64,000 nucleotides of DNA from NCBI RefSeq assembly GCF_030547005.1, contig NZ_JAUOPN010000002.1:186001-250000 (forward strand). The letters are read 5' to 3'. Numbering within the stretch: position 1 is the stretch's first letter; the number at the start of each line of letters is the position of its first letter. The notes beneath the pieces were generated by a model. It was not told where the DNA came from. It was given only the letters and a program-made list of their open reading frames with translations, and searched no databases. The DNA comes from Maribacter sp. 1_MG-2023 (GTDB taxonomy: Bacteria; Bacteroidota; Bacteroidia; Flavobacteriales; Flavobacteriaceae). A program made the position numbers and the translations under genes. Positions 1 through 10,224 of the stretch are shown piece after piece.

Positions 1-300
1 AAACGTTCAAGTAAAACTTTTTTTTAAAAATATTTTTTTCATTAAAAAAACCCATCTCCGAAGAAAACCCCCTGTAAACAGGGAATCCTAATGAAATGTT
101 AACACTGATAGATCCTCAATTTTTTGAGTTTCAAATATCATATTCAAAAAATATCCTAGCAAAATTTATTAAATTAACATTAATTTATATATTTGCTTAC
201 AGTAGCATAGTGTATCATAGTCTTTTTCTCTCAAAATACTTCCATGAGATTATGATTCCAATGTCAACAACAATAACTAACAACTGTAACAACTAACTTT
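1..300. other. Intergenic region upstream of susC
   Basis: No convincing gene is seen here. The stretch has poly-A/T runs near 20-50 and a small perfect inverted repeat (CCCTGT at 70-75, ACAGGG at 78-83). A promoter-like element lies at 188-195 and a CAA-rich leader at about 263-300, directly before the susC start. An open frame at 96-296 has no recognisable protein character and is treated as chance. Confidence 0.6.
188..195 (+). promoter_or_regulatory. Candidate -7 promoter element for susC
   Basis: TATATTTG matches the Bacteroidota -7 consensus TAnnTTTG exactly. I see no good -33 TTTG at the expected distance. If used, it gives a leader of about 100 nt ending in the CAA-rich stretch. Confidence 0.35.
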
Positions 301-3300
301 ATGAATTATCAAAAAAACTTTCCTAAGTTTTCCATGATTCGAAATCATGTAGGCTTAACGATGATTTTATTTTTTAGTGGATTTCTCTTCACCAGTCTCC
401 ACGCACAAACAACTGTTTCAGGTACTATTACATCAGCCTCAGACAACATGCCGTTACCGGGTGTTTCTGTCATTGATGCAAATAACCCAACAACGGGAGT
501 ACAAGCAGATTTTGATGGTAATTTTACCATCACCATCGATGATGGCAATTCTAGTTTACGATTTAGCTACATTGGCTTTAAAGCTGTAGTAGTGCCCGTA
601 AATAACAAAAGTACCATAAACGTTTCTCTAGAAGAAGATGTTGCCAACTTAGACGAAGTAGTTGTCGTTGGTTATGGTACACAGAAAAAAGCAACTGTAA
701 CTGGTGCAGTTACTGCGGTACAAGGTCCTGTTCTAGAAAGTTCGCCCGCAATTAGTGTATCTAACTCATTGGCAGGTAGACTGCCCGGGGTAGTAATCGT
801 ACAAACCAGTGGTGAGCCTGGTAATGATGAATCTACTATTAGCATTCGTGGTACAAACACTTTGGGTAACAACGAGCCTTTAATCGTTATAGATGGTATA
901 CCTGATAGAGATGGTGGTATAGCCCGTATTAATGCGGATGATATTGCAAATATTTCAGTTCTTAAAGATGCATCAGCCGCTATTTATGGTGCTAGAGCAG
1001 CAAACGGAGCTATTATTGTTACTACCAAAACTGGTAAAATTGGTAAAATGCAGATAAATTATAAAGCAGATTTTGGGATTACCAAACCCACAAGAGTACC
1101 AGAAATGGCCAGTGCTGTTGAGTACCAAACCATAATGAATGAGCTAGCTATTTATAATAGTAACATTCCTTCTTCACAATGGAGTGCTGCAAGTAGTGCA
1201 TTCCAAAACTCAGGTAATTATACTATTCCTGGAAGTAGTCCTGCAGAAACAGTTAACGCCGCATTCAGTCCTGAAACAATAAACAATCATAGAACAAAAG
1301 CAGATCCGTGGCTTTATCCTGATACAGATTGGTTTGGCGCAACTTTTAAAGATTGGGGAGAACAACAAAGACACAATCTATCTATTAGTGGTGGTAATGA
1401 AGATTTAAAATATTATGCTTCTTTAGGGTATTCTGACCAAGGTGCGATCTATAAGAATTCTGCGAACAGGTATCAGCAATATAATTTTAGATTAAATACC
1501 GATGCTAGAATTAACGACTACATTTCTACAAAGTTGAGCATGGCATACAGAAAGGAAGATAGAACTTTCCCTACTGAAGGTGCAGGTGCTATTTTTAGAA
1601 TGTTAATGAGAGGTAGACCAAATGAACCTGCGGTTTGGCCGAACGGCTTACCAGGACCGGATATTGAAAACGGACAACAACCGGTAGTGGTAACAACTAA
1701 TGCTACAGGTTATGACAAACAACCAACCGACTACCTTCAATTTACCGGGTCTGTTGATATTACAAACCCATGGGTTGAAGGCCTAAAATTAAACTTAACA
1801 GCAGGCGTAGATCAAAGTCAGTTACGTAGAAAACTATGGCAAACACCTTGGACTCTATACTCACTTGACCGTGATAAATATATAGCCACTGGTGTACCAG
1901 AACTAACGGGATCTATTCGATCAAACTTTACTGACGCAAGATTACTACAGTCTTCAAACAATGTTCTTAACACGAACCTTACGGGTATATTAACTTATGA
2001 CAAAATCATTGGTGAGGACCATAACATTGGTCTTTTAGCAGGTATAACCCGTGAAAATTTTCAAGGCGAATTTTTCTCTGCATTTAGAAGAAACTATCTT
2101 TCTACAGCTGTTGATCAACTTGGAGTTGGTGGTGAAATTGCACAAGAAACGGATGGTTATGGATATAACAGAACTCGTTTAGGATATTATGGTCGTGCTC
2201 AGTACAATTTTAAAGAAAAATATTTAGCTGAATTTATCTGGAGATATGACGGTTCTTATATTTTTCCAGGAAATGATCGTTTCGGTTTCTTCCCAGGTTT
2301 ATTACTTGGTTGGAACATTAACAATGAAGATTGGTTTAATGTAGACTCAATCAGTTACTTAAAACTTAGAGCTTCTTACGGAGAAATGGGTAACGACCAA
2401 GTTTCTTTTGATACCAATGGTGATGGAGAAATTACTGATGATGAATTACAGGAGTATGCCTATCAGTCTATTTATGAGTTCGGACAGTACCCTATAAATG
2501 GTCAAGTACAAACCACTCTTTTCGAAAACTTATTGGCTAATCCTAGCTTTACTTGGGAGCGTGCAAAGAACTATAACATTGGTTTAGATGGTATAGTTTT
2601 AGACGGCAAATTGAGTTTTACTCTTGAATACTTTTTAAATAAACGTGATCAAATTCTAATTCAGAAAACAGGTTCTACACCAGGTTCTTCTGGTATTTCT
2701 GCCCTATTACCTCCTGTAAATGCAGGTAAGGTAAATAATGAAGGTTTTGAATTTGCCTTTAACTATTTCGGCGGTAATATTGATGGCTTTAAATGGGATG
2801 TTGGTGTAAATGGTGGTTATTCTCAAAACAGTGTTGAGTTTTTAGATGAAATTCCTGGGGCTCCAGACTATCAATTACAAGAAGGAAAACCAATAGGTTC
2901 ATATTTAGTTTATGAATCAGATGGTGTTTTTATTGACCAAGCAGCCATAGACTCTGACCCATTAGATTATAGCGCAGTTAAGCCGACCCTAGAACCCGGA
3001 GATATGAAGTTTAAAGATGTTAATGGTGATGGTGCTATTAATGACCTAGATCAAGTAAGAATTAAAAATAGTATTAATCCTAATTTCAACTTTGGTGTTA
3101 CCTTTAATGCTTCTTATAAAAACTTTGATTTATCTGTTTTATTACAAGGTGCAACTGGCGCTAAATTATTTATCCAAACAGAATCTGGTGATATAGGTAA
3201 CTTCTTAAAGCATAGCTATGATAATAGATGGAGCCCAGATAACCCAAGTAGTATTCACCCAAGACTAGCAAGTCGTGGCGATACATATTATACAGGTGGC

Positions 3301-3552
3301 GATTACGGTGACAACACCTACAATCTTTATAGTAAAGATTACTTAAGACTTAAAAATGTTCAATTAGCATACAATTTTCCTACAAAATTAATTGAGCAAT
3401 TTGGCTTGTCTAAATTTAAGGTATACATGAGCGGTCTGAACTTGGCTACATGGGCTGCACAAGATATCTATGATCCTGAATCGACTAGTAATAGTGGACA
3501 GTTTTATCCACAACAGACTATTATTAACACAGGTTTTAGTTTAACATTTTAA
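301..3552 (+). CDS. SusC/RagA-family TonB-dependent outer-membrane transporter
   Basis: This 1083-residue protein is an outer-membrane barrel that imports oligomeric nutrients into the periplasm using TonB energy, working with the SusD lipoprotein encoded next. A signal peptide ends near residue 35 (LHAQ). A carboxypeptidase-regulatory-like beta domain covers about 37-112. The TonB-box/plug entry motif DEVVVVGYGTQKK lies at 118-130, followed by a plug domain and a long barrel that ends in an aromatic-containing strand (FSLTF). Two calcium-loop-like segments (DTNGDGEITDDE and DVNGDGAINDLD) occur in extracellular-loop positions. The size is typical of the family. The 9-nt gap to susD indicates one transcript. 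The substrate cannot be read from the sequence, and no glycoside hydrolase, HTCS or ECF regulator is nearby. SusC identity is secure. Confidence 0.96.
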   Translation: MNYQKNFPKFSMIRNHVGLTMILFFSGFLFTSLHAQTTVSGTITSASDNMPLPGVSVIDANNPTTGVQADFDGNFTITIDDGNSSLRFSYIGFKAVVVPVNNKSTINVSLEEDVANLDEVVVVGYGTQKKATVTGAVTAVQGPVLESSPAISVSNSLAGRLPGVVIVQTSGEPGNDESTISIRGTNTLGNNEPLIVIDGIPDRDGGIARINADDIANISVLKDASAAIYGARAANGAIIVTTKTGKIGKMQINYKADFGITKPTRVPEMASAVEYQTIMNELAIYNSNIPSSQWSAASSAFQNSGNYTIPGSSPAETVNAAFSPETINNHRTKADPWLYPDTDWFGATFKDWGEQQRHNLSISGGNEDLKYYASLGYSDQGAIYKNSANRYQQYNFRLNTDARINDYISTKLSMAYRKEDRTFPTEGAGAIFRMLMRGRPNEPAVWPNGLPGPDIENGQQPVVVTTNATGYDKQPTDYLQFTGSVDITNPWVEGLKLNLTAGVDQSQLRRKLWQTPWTLYSLDRDKYIATGVPELTGSIRSNFTDARLLQSSNNVLNTNLTGILTYDKIIGEDHNIGLLAGITRENFQGEFFSAFRRNYLSTAVDQLGVGGEIAQETDGYGYNRTRLGYYGRAQYNFKEKYLAEFIWRYDGSYIFPGNDRFGFFPGLLLGWNINNEDWFNVDSISYLKLRASYGEMGNDQVSFDTNGDGEITDDELQEYAYQSIYEFGQYPINGQVQTTLFENLLANPSFTWERAKNYNIGLDGIVLDGKLSFTLEYFLNKRDQILIQKTGSTPGSSGISALLPPVNAGKVNNEGFEFAFNYFGGNIDGFKWDVGVNGGYSQNSVEFLDEIPGAPDYQLQEGKPIGSYLVYESDGVFIDQAAIDSDPLDYSAVKPTLEPGDMKFKDVNGDGAINDLDQVRIKNSINPNFNFGVTFNASYKNFDLSVLLQGATGAKLFIQTESGDIGNFLKHSYDNRWSPDNPSSIHPRLASRGDTYYTGGDYGDNTYNLYSKDYLRLKNVQLAYNFPTKLIEQFGLSKFKVYMSGLNLATWAAQDIYDPESTSNSGQFYPQQTIINTGFSLTF

Positions 3553-3561
3553 AAAAAAATC

Positions 3562-5439
3562 ATGAAAAAAAGAAAATTAGTACTCTTAGGCTTACTAACA
3601 CTAGCGTTGGTACCTATTTCGTGTAATGAAGATTTCTTAGAAACTTCACCATTAGATGCCATTTCAGCAGATGCTACTTGGTCAGATGGTGCACTATCAG
3701 AAGCTTTTGTATTCAATGTTTACTCATCTCTAGGCTATGGAGGATTTGAGGAAGAAGGCTTATCATCATTAACAGACGAAGCAATGTTTACCCACTCCGG
3801 TAGAGGGGTAAATGTAATCACAGAAGGTTCACTTTCACCGTCAGGTACGGGAAACGTAAATATCATTCCGCAATGGAACGAGTTGTATTTAGCTATTCGT
3901 AAAGCAAATATCGCAATACAAGAATTACCAAACGCAGGGTTTGATGACCAAGCACTAAAAGATAGACTACTAGGTGAGTCCCACTTTTTAAGAGCTTATT
4001 ATTACCATCAACTAATGCGCTATTATGGTGGCGCACCATTAATAGATGCTCCATATGGTCTTGATGACGACTATACAATAGCTAGAGGTACATACGCAGA
4101 GAACGTAACTTTCGTATCAGAAGATTTAGATAAGGCAATTACATTGTTAGGCGGTAAAGATGTTACACCTGGTAGAGCATCAGTGTTAAGTGCAATGGGT
4201 TTAAAATCTAGAATACTTACTTATGCAGCTAGTGATTTAAGAGACGGACCTACTGCCAGTGCAAAATCATCAATACTAGGTGGATATTCAAATCTAGAAT
4301 TAGTTGCTTATACTTCAGGTGATAGAGATGCTAGATGGACAGACGCTAAAACTGCAGCCAAGGCAGTATTAGATGCAACAACTGGTTACAAATTAGATTT
4401 AGCAGCGCCTGCATCTGCAGAAGAAGCTGAACAGACTTATATCTCCATTGCTATGGGAGGTGGAAGTGCTGTTGGTGATGCTGCTGCAAGATCTGAACTT
4501 TTATTTGAAAGAACGCATTCACCTTTATTTACAGTTGAAAGTAACTGGCCTTTAGGTGGTATTCACCAAGGTATCAACAATGGTCCGAACGGTTACCACA
4601 ACTGGGCAGGTAATACGCCTATTCAGCAATTAGTAGATGACTACCAGATGATGGATGGTTCTGATTTCGATTGGAGCAATCCTGAGCACGCTGCTTCACC
4701 TTATGAAAACAGAGACCCTAGACTAGCTGCAACCGTTCTTTATGATGGAGCTGCTTGGAAACCAAGACCAGATGACGTTGCTGGAATAGATCCATTTGAT
4801 GAAATTCAGACAGGTACCTATGCAGATGGTAGTGGCGGAATTATTGCAGGTGTAGACATGCGTGATTCACCAATTGAAAACTGGAACGGAAGTAGAACAG
4901 GATATTACGTTCGTAAATTTATCGATTCAGATCCGTCATTAGTAGACAATCAATCAAGTGCACAGGTAGTGCCATGGCCGTTTATTCGTTATACTGAAGT
5001 AATATTGAACTATGTAGAAGCATCTATTGCACTTGGTGATGAAGGTGAAGCTAGAAATTGGCTAAACAAGATTCGTTATAGAGCAGGTATGCCAGCAATT
5101 GAATCATCAGGCACTGAGCTTTTAGAAGACTATATCAACGAAAGAAGGGTTGAACTAGCTTATGAAGAACATAGATACCATGATGCCAGAAGATGGATGA
5201 TAGCTGACCAAACATTGGGTAGAGGTATTAAAGTAATGAAAGTTACTGCGGCACTTAAAGCAGGTGCTACACCAAGAACTCCTTATCAATATGACACAAC
5301 AGTATATGATTACACGTATACCGTTGTTGACAATAATGATAATGAAACCAGAACTTGGGATGACAAAATGTATTTCATGCCTATTAGTAGAGATGAAATC
5401 AACAGAAATAACCTATTGATTCAGAATCCGGGTTATTAG
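3562..5439 (+). CDS. SusD/RagB-family nutrient-binding outer-membrane lipoprotein
   Basis: This 625-residue surface lipoprotein is the substrate-capturing lid of the SusC channel. The lipobox is LVPISC with the lipid-accepting Cys at about residue 21, followed by the typical EDFLETSP start of SusD proteins. The N-terminal helical TPR-like region is clear around residues 110-170 (FLRAYYYHQLMRYYGGAPL). The C-terminal SusD signature includes PFIRYTEVILNYVEA and NERRVELAYEEHRYHDARRW, close to family consensus. It follows susC by 9 nt and ends before a strong hairpin, so susC-susD may be more abundant than the genes behind. Ligand unknown. Confidence 0.96.
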   Translation: MKKRKLVLLGLLTLALVPISCNEDFLETSPLDAISADATWSDGALSEAFVFNVYSSLGYGGFEEEGLSSLTDEAMFTHSGRGVNVITEGSLSPSGTGNVNIIPQWNELYLAIRKANIAIQELPNAGFDDQALKDRLLGESHFLRAYYYHQLMRYYGGAPLIDAPYGLDDDYTIARGTYAENVTFVSEDLDKAITLLGGKDVTPGRASVLSAMGLKSRILTYAASDLRDGPTASAKSSILGGYSNLELVAYTSGDRDARWTDAKTAAKAVLDATTGYKLDLAAPASAEEAEQTYISIAMGGGSAVGDAAARSELLFERTHSPLFTVESNWPLGGIHQGINNGPNGYHNWAGNTPIQQLVDDYQMMDGSDFDWSNPEHAASPYENRDPRLAATVLYDGAAWKPRPDDVAGIDPFDEIQTGTYADGSGGIIAGVDMRDSPIENWNGSRTGYYVRKFIDSDPSLVDNQSSAQVVPWPFIRYTEVILNYVEASIALGDEGEARNWLNKIRYRAGMPAIESSGTELLEDYINERRVELAYEEHRYHDARRWMIADQTLGRGIKVMKVTAALKAGATPRTPYQYDTTVYDYTYTVVDNNDNETRTWDDKMYFMPISRDEINRNNLLIQNPGY

Positions 5440-5462
5440 TTTAGTTTAAATTGAGTTAAATT

Positions 5463-5493
5463 AAAGATCTATCCCTTTTTGGGATAGATCTTT
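5463..5493 (+). terminator. Strong intrinsic terminator or attenuator after susD
   Basis: A 13-bp perfect stem (AAAGATCTATCCC with GGGATAGATCTTT) encloses a TTTTT loop and is followed by a T-rich run. It lies between susD and the next co-directional gene, only 14 nt before that gene's start. It probably limits read-through from the highly expressed susCD pair. Confidence 0.8.
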
Positions 5494-5506
5494 TACTTTT
5501 AAGCAA

Positions 5507-8500
5507 ATGACAAAAAATCTAACTCTCTGTTTTCTTATTATATGTACACTCCTTCAAAGCTGTACAGAAAAGCCTAAAAAAGATGAAGCAACAGCTACTA
5601 TTAATAAGCCAGAAAAACCATCTCTTTTTACTCTTTTATCTGAAAATGAAACTAACGTTACTTTTCAGAACACTTTAAAAGAAGGGCTAAATGCTAATGT
5701 ATTGGTATATGAATACTTATATAATGGTGGTGGCGTAGCTACGGGAGACTTTAATAATGACGGATTACAAGATTTATATTTCACCTCTAATATGGGTGAA
5801 AATAAGTTCTATCTAAATGAAGGCGGTTTTACTTTTAAAGATGTAACCGCAATTTCAAAAGTCACCGGCAGACCAGGACCTTGGAAAACGGGTATTACGT
5901 CTGCAGACGTAAACGGCGACGGTAAATTAGACCTCTACCTATGTTATTCAGGAGCATTACCAGATGCCAAGCGTAAAAATCAACTTTTTATCAATCAAGG
6001 TAACGACGCTAACAACATTCCCATATTTAAAGAACAAGCTGAAGCATATGGATTGGCAAGTGCCGCATTCAGCAATCAAGGCTATTTTCTTGATTATGAT
6101 AAAGATGGCGATTTAGACATGCTGTTATTAAATCATAATCCGAAATCACTGCCAGTATTAAATGAAGTAAGCACAAAAGAATTCTTAAAAAAAGACGACC
6201 CATTTCAAGGTACTCGCCTATTTGAACAAAGAGATAATAAATTTTACGACATCACCGAAAAAGCAGGCATTAGCGGTTCTGCCCTAACCTACGGATTAGG
6301 TATTGCCATAAGTGACATCAATAACGACGGATGGCAAGACTTCTACATATCTAATGATTACACCGTGCCAGATTACTTGTACATCAATAATCAAAACGGA
6401 ACATTTACTGACCAATTGGGCAGCCAAATCGGGCATACAAGTCACTTCTCTATGGGAAATAACGTAGCGGATATTGATAATGACGGTCTGCAAGATATTT
6501 TCACATTAGACATGTTACCAAAAGATAACAAACGCCAAAAGCTACTTTTATCTCCAGATAATTATGAAAAGTTCGATTTAAATATCAGAAGCGGATTTCA
6601 TCATCAGTACATGCGAAACATGCTACAATTGAACAATGGTGATGACACCTTTAGTGAAATAGGTCAGTTATCAGGTATCTCAAATACAGATTGGAGCTGG
6701 GCTCCACTATTTGCAGATTTCGATAATGACGGATTTAAAGATCTATTTATTTCTAACGGATATTTCAGAGACTACACCAATTTAGATTTCATCAATTACA
6801 TGGATAGTTACGTAAAATCTAAAGGCAGGTTACAAAGACAAGATGTTTTAGAGTTAATTAAAGAAATGCCAGCATCTAACCTCACAAACTTCTTTTACAG
6901 TAATAAAGACGGCGTAAACTTTACTGACAATACTAAAAGTGCCGGTATGGATCAACCCGCGAATAGTAACGGCGCTATATATACCGATTTAGATAATGAT
7001 GGTGATTTGGATCTAGTGGTTAATAACATTAACAAACCGGCTTTTATTTACAGAAACGATTCGCCAAATGAAACCAACAATTATTTAAGTATAGAACTTA
7101 AAGGCAGCGATAAAAATACAAATGGTATTGGTTCTAAAGTAAGTATTTTCAGTGATGGAGAAACTCAAGTAATTGAACAGATGCCCACTCAAGGTTATCT
7201 ATCAACTGTTTCATCCATTTTACATTTTGGATTGGCTGATAACACTACCATAGATTCCCTAGTAATCAATTGGAATTCGGGCAAAACGGAAACTCTAAAA
7301 CAAGTTACTAAAAATCAATTATTATTGCTTCAAGAAAGTAATGCAAAAAAATCAGTTTTTGTAGAAGGCAAATCAGAAGTTTTATTTTCAAAGGTCGCAA
7401 ATGCTATTAATTACCTGCACCGATCATCATCAGTAAATGACTTTAAAAGGCAATCACTTTTATTAAAACAAGTATCTCATGACGGTCCGCCAATGGCGAA
7501 GGGAGATATAAATAATGACGGATTAGAAGATCTTGTCATTGGTGGTGGCATTGAGCAAGCAACATCCATATTTATACAGAACAACAATAAGAAATTTACT
7601 CAAAAAGTCAATACTAGTTTTGATGTAGACAAAGAAAACATCGATTCAGACATCGCACTTATTGATGTAAATAATGATGGTAAATTAGACATGTACGTTG
7701 CCAGTGGTGGCTACCATAACTTTACCCAAAATGATCCTTTATTACAAGACCGATTGTATTTAGGTGATGGGAAAGGAAATTTTGTAAAATCTGAATCTGC
7801 ACTACCAAGCATGCAGACTAATACGGCTTCTGTTGCTTTTTCAGATGTAAACCACGATACTTTTTTAGATATTTTCGTTGGTGGATCTGTTACACCCGGT
7901 CGTTTTCCTGAATCATCTAGCAGCTATATTCTAATAAATGATGGTAAAGGAAATTTTACGGACAAGACGGATGCTATTCAGCCAGAATTGAAAAATTTAG
8001 GTATGACCACTCATGCTGTTTGGGCAGACATGGACGGTGATAAAAAAGAAGATTTAATAGTTGTTGGTGAATGGATGCCTATTTCTATTTACCTCAATAA
8101 AAATGGTAAATTAATTAATGAAACCAATCAGTTTTTTGAAGAGCCCTTATCCGGATTATGGACAAGCCTACATGTAACTGACCTTAATAAAGATGGTAAA
8201 CCGGATATAATTGCTGGTAACATTGGTAGCAATACTCAATTTACATTGAGTACCGATACTCCCGCTGAATTATATTATTCAGATTTTGATAATAATGGTT
8301 CTGTAGATCCTATTTTAAATTTTTATATGGATGGCACTAGCTACCCCTATATCACAAGAGATGAGTTGCTAGGTCAGCTTTCAGGTAAACGACAACAGTT
8401 TAATAGTTATGAAAAATATGCCAATGCAACTTTAAAAGAGATTTTCAATGAAACCGAATTGCAGAAGGCCAATAAACTAACCATAACACATCAAGAAACT

Positions 8501-8848
8501 ACCGTTTTAATGAGCACTGCAAATGGCAAATACCAAAACATACCACTACCTATTCAAGCGCAATACTCCCCTATTTCAGAAATTATAAGTTCAGATTTCA
8601 ACAAAGATGGTATTGTAGATTTGCTATTTTTAGGCAACAATGATTTTTATAAACTTAGAATAGGGAAGTTTGATGCCAACTATGGCACAGTACTTTTAGG
8701 TGTTGGCAACGGTACTTTTAAATATGTATCGCAATCAAAATCTGGACTATCAATAAAAGGAAGTAACACCCATGCAGTATTGATAAATGATGAACTTATA
8801 TTAACCAGTTACGGCGCAGCAACTGAAACCTATAAACTTTTAAAATAG
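5507..8848 (+). CDS. VCBS/FG-GAP repeat lipoprotein with ASPIC/UnbV domain (CRTAC1-like)
   Basis: This 1113-residue exported lipoprotein (lipobox LLQSC, Cys about residue 19) is predicted to form calcium-binding beta-propellers on the cell surface. I count 14 acidic loops of the form DxNxDGxxD, for example DFNNDGLQD, DVNGDGKLD, DIDNDGLQD and DFNKDGIVD, spread through the whole protein. An ASPIC/UnbV module sits near 524-600 (NGIGSKVSIF, then HFGLADNTTIDSLVINW). No catalytic motif is visible. Proteins of this class often sit beside SusC/SusD in marine Flavobacteriia, and a binding or scaffolding role is inferred. Only 14 nt separate it from the haloperoxidase gene downstream. Function is otherwise unknown. 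Confidence 0.88.
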   Translation: MTKNLTLCFLIICTLLQSCTEKPKKDEATATINKPEKPSLFTLLSENETNVTFQNTLKEGLNANVLVYEYLYNGGGVATGDFNNDGLQDLYFTSNMGENKFYLNEGGFTFKDVTAISKVTGRPGPWKTGITSADVNGDGKLDLYLCYSGALPDAKRKNQLFINQGNDANNIPIFKEQAEAYGLASAAFSNQGYFLDYDKDGDLDMLLLNHNPKSLPVLNEVSTKEFLKKDDPFQGTRLFEQRDNKFYDITEKAGISGSALTYGLGIAISDINNDGWQDFYISNDYTVPDYLYINNQNGTFTDQLGSQIGHTSHFSMGNNVADIDNDGLQDIFTLDMLPKDNKRQKLLLSPDNYEKFDLNIRSGFHHQYMRNMLQLNNGDDTFSEIGQLSGISNTDWSWAPLFADFDNDGFKDLFISNGYFRDYTNLDFINYMDSYVKSKGRLQRQDVLELIKEMPASNLTNFFYSNKDGVNFTDNTKSAGMDQPANSNGAIYTDLDNDGDLDLVVNNINKPAFIYRNDSPNETNNYLSIELKGSDKNTNGIGSKVSIFSDGETQVIEQMPTQGYLSTVSSILHFGLADNTTIDSLVINWNSGKTETLKQVTKNQLLLLQESNAKKSVFVEGKSEVLFSKVANAINYLHRSSSVNDFKRQSLLLKQVSHDGPPMAKGDINNDGLEDLVIGGGIEQATSIFIQNNNKKFTQKVNTSFDVDKENIDSDIALIDVNNDGKLDMYVASGGYHNFTQNDPLLQDRLYLGDGKGNFVKSESALPSMQTNTASVAFSDVNHDTFLDIFVGGSVTPGRFPESSSSYILINDGKGNFTDKTDAIQPELKNLGMTTHAVWADMDGDKKEDLIVVGEWMPISIYLNKNGKLINETNQFFEEPLSGLWTSLHVTDLNKDGKPDIIAGNIGSNTQFTLSTDTPAELYYSDFDNNGSVDPILNFYMDGTSYPYITRDELLGQLSGKRQQFNSYEKYANATLKEIFNETELQKANKLTITHQETTVLMSTANGKYQNIPLPIQAQYSPISEIISSDFNKDGIVDLLFLGNNDFYKLRIGKFDANYGTVLLGVGNGTFKYVSQSKSGLSIKGSNTHAVLINDELILTSYGAATETYKLLK

Positions 8849-8862
8849 CTTTTTAAATAACG

Positions 8863-10224
8863 ATGACTAGTACCATAAATAAAACATTTACAAGAATTTC
8901 TACCGTACTGCTGCTCTTGCTTATAATGGCATGCTCTACAAATGAGCAGCCAAAAATGAGTGATAAAGAAGTTGCTTTAGAATGGGCAAATATGACCTTG
9001 TTCATCACCAGATATACACCCTCGAACTCCCCCACTTTTGCATCTAGGGCATTTGGCTATACTGGGCTAACCATGTATGAGGCTATTGTACCGGGTTTCA
9101 CTGAATATAAATCAATGAATGGTCAATTGAAAGGGTTAGAAATGCTTCCTATGGCAGATGACTCTAAGGAATATAGTTGGGTATTGGCATTAAATGCTGG
9201 GCAATCAGAAATTCTAAAGAATATCTACGTTCAAACATCCGAAGAAAACATTCAAAAAATTGATTCTCTAGAACAAGTGATATTTACTCAATTTCAAAAT
9301 CGTTTAGACGAACAAACCGTTTCGCGTTCTGTGGCCTTTGGTAAATCTGTCGCACAAACTATTTTCGAATGGTCAAAAACAGATGGCGGACACAGAGGAT
9401 ATCTCAATAATTTCGATAAAACAATGGTACACCCAGATAGACCAGGTGCTTGGAAACCACCATTATTTGCTCAATCATTCAGCCACCACCCATTACACCC
9501 ACATTGGGGAGAAAATAGAACTTTTGCTTCCACAAATAAAGAACTTGAAGACCCAAAGATGATTCCGTATGACACAACTGTTGGTTCTCCTTATTACAAG
9601 CAGTTTGAAAATGTATATCTAAAAGATTTAGAATTAACACAGCTAGAAAAAGAAGCGGCTATCTGGTGGGGCGATGACCCAGATGTAAGTTTTACACCAC
9701 CAGGTCACTCATACTATTTTGCTACCCTAGCCGTAGAAGGTCATGACATTTCGCTTATTGAAACTGCACAGGTCTATGCACAAGTAGGTATGGCAGTTTC
9801 AGATGCTTTTGTTAACTGCTGGAAATGGAAATATCAATTTTTTACCGAGCGTCCAAATACTTTTGTACCTAAATATATAGATGAGGAATGGGAATCTTTT
9901 TGGCCCGACCCTCCATTCCCCTCTTTTCCATCTGGTCACGCTATACAAGCTGCAGCTGCTGCAACGGTCTTAGAACATAACTTTGGAAAAGAATTTACGT
10001 TTACAGACAAAGCCCATGAAGGCAGAGAACGCGATGAACTCAAAGAAACCGATTTTGTAATTCGGTCATTCGACACCTTTTGGGATGCCGCACTAGAAAC
10101 TGCAGATTCTAGATTTTATGGTGGTATACACACACAATTAGACAACGAAGTAGGGCTAGAAAAAGGGGTAGAAATTGCAAAAAACGTTTATGCCCTAGAA
10201 TGGAAGAACAATGATAAAAAATAA
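8863..10224 (+). CDS. Vanadium-dependent haloperoxidase / PAP2-superfamily lipoprotein
   Basis: This 453-residue lipoprotein (lipobox LLLIMAC, Cys 24) belongs to the acid phosphatase/vanadium haloperoxidase superfamily. All oxyanion-binding motifs are intact: K-x6-RP (K323, R330), PSGH (357-359 plus P356) and SR-x5-H-x3-D (R417, H423). The long N-terminal helical region and the 56-residue spacing between the last two motifs fit the haloperoxidase-like branch better than small PAP2 lipid phosphatases. Vanadate and phosphate bind the same pocket, so either halide peroxidation or phosphatase activity is possible. It sits between two UnbV proteins and overlaps the second by 14 nt, indicating translational coupling. 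Surface or periplasmic location is inferred from the lipobox. Confidence 0.88.
   Translation: MTSTINKTFTRISTVLLLLLIMACSTNEQPKMSDKEVALEWANMTLFITRYTPSNSPTFASRAFGYTGLTMYEAIVPGFTEYKSMNGQLKGLEMLPMADDSKEYSWVLALNAGQSEILKNIYVQTSEENIQKIDSLEQVIFTQFQNRLDEQTVSRSVAFGKSVAQTIFEWSKTDGGHRGYLNNFDKTMVHPDRPGAWKPPLFAQSFSHHPLHPHWGENRTFASTNKELEDPKMIPYDTTVGSPYYKQFENVYLKDLELTQLEKEAAIWWGDDPDVSFTPPGHSYYFATLAVEGHDISLIETAQVYAQVGMAVSDAFVNCWKWKYQFFTERPNTFVPKYIDEEWESFWPDPPFPSFPSGHAIQAAAAATVLEHNFGKEFTFTDKAHEGRERDELKETDFVIRSFDTFWDAALETADSRFYGGIHTQLDNEVGLEKGVEIAKNVYALEWKNNDKK

Noticed and set aside
96-296. 66-codon open frame upstream of susC
   Set aside because: Low-complexity AT-driven composition; it overlaps the promoter-like element and CAA leader and has no recognisable domain.
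9338-9562. 74-codon frame within the haloperoxidase gene
   Set aside because: Out-of-frame overlap with an enzyme whose motifs are intact; no independent support.
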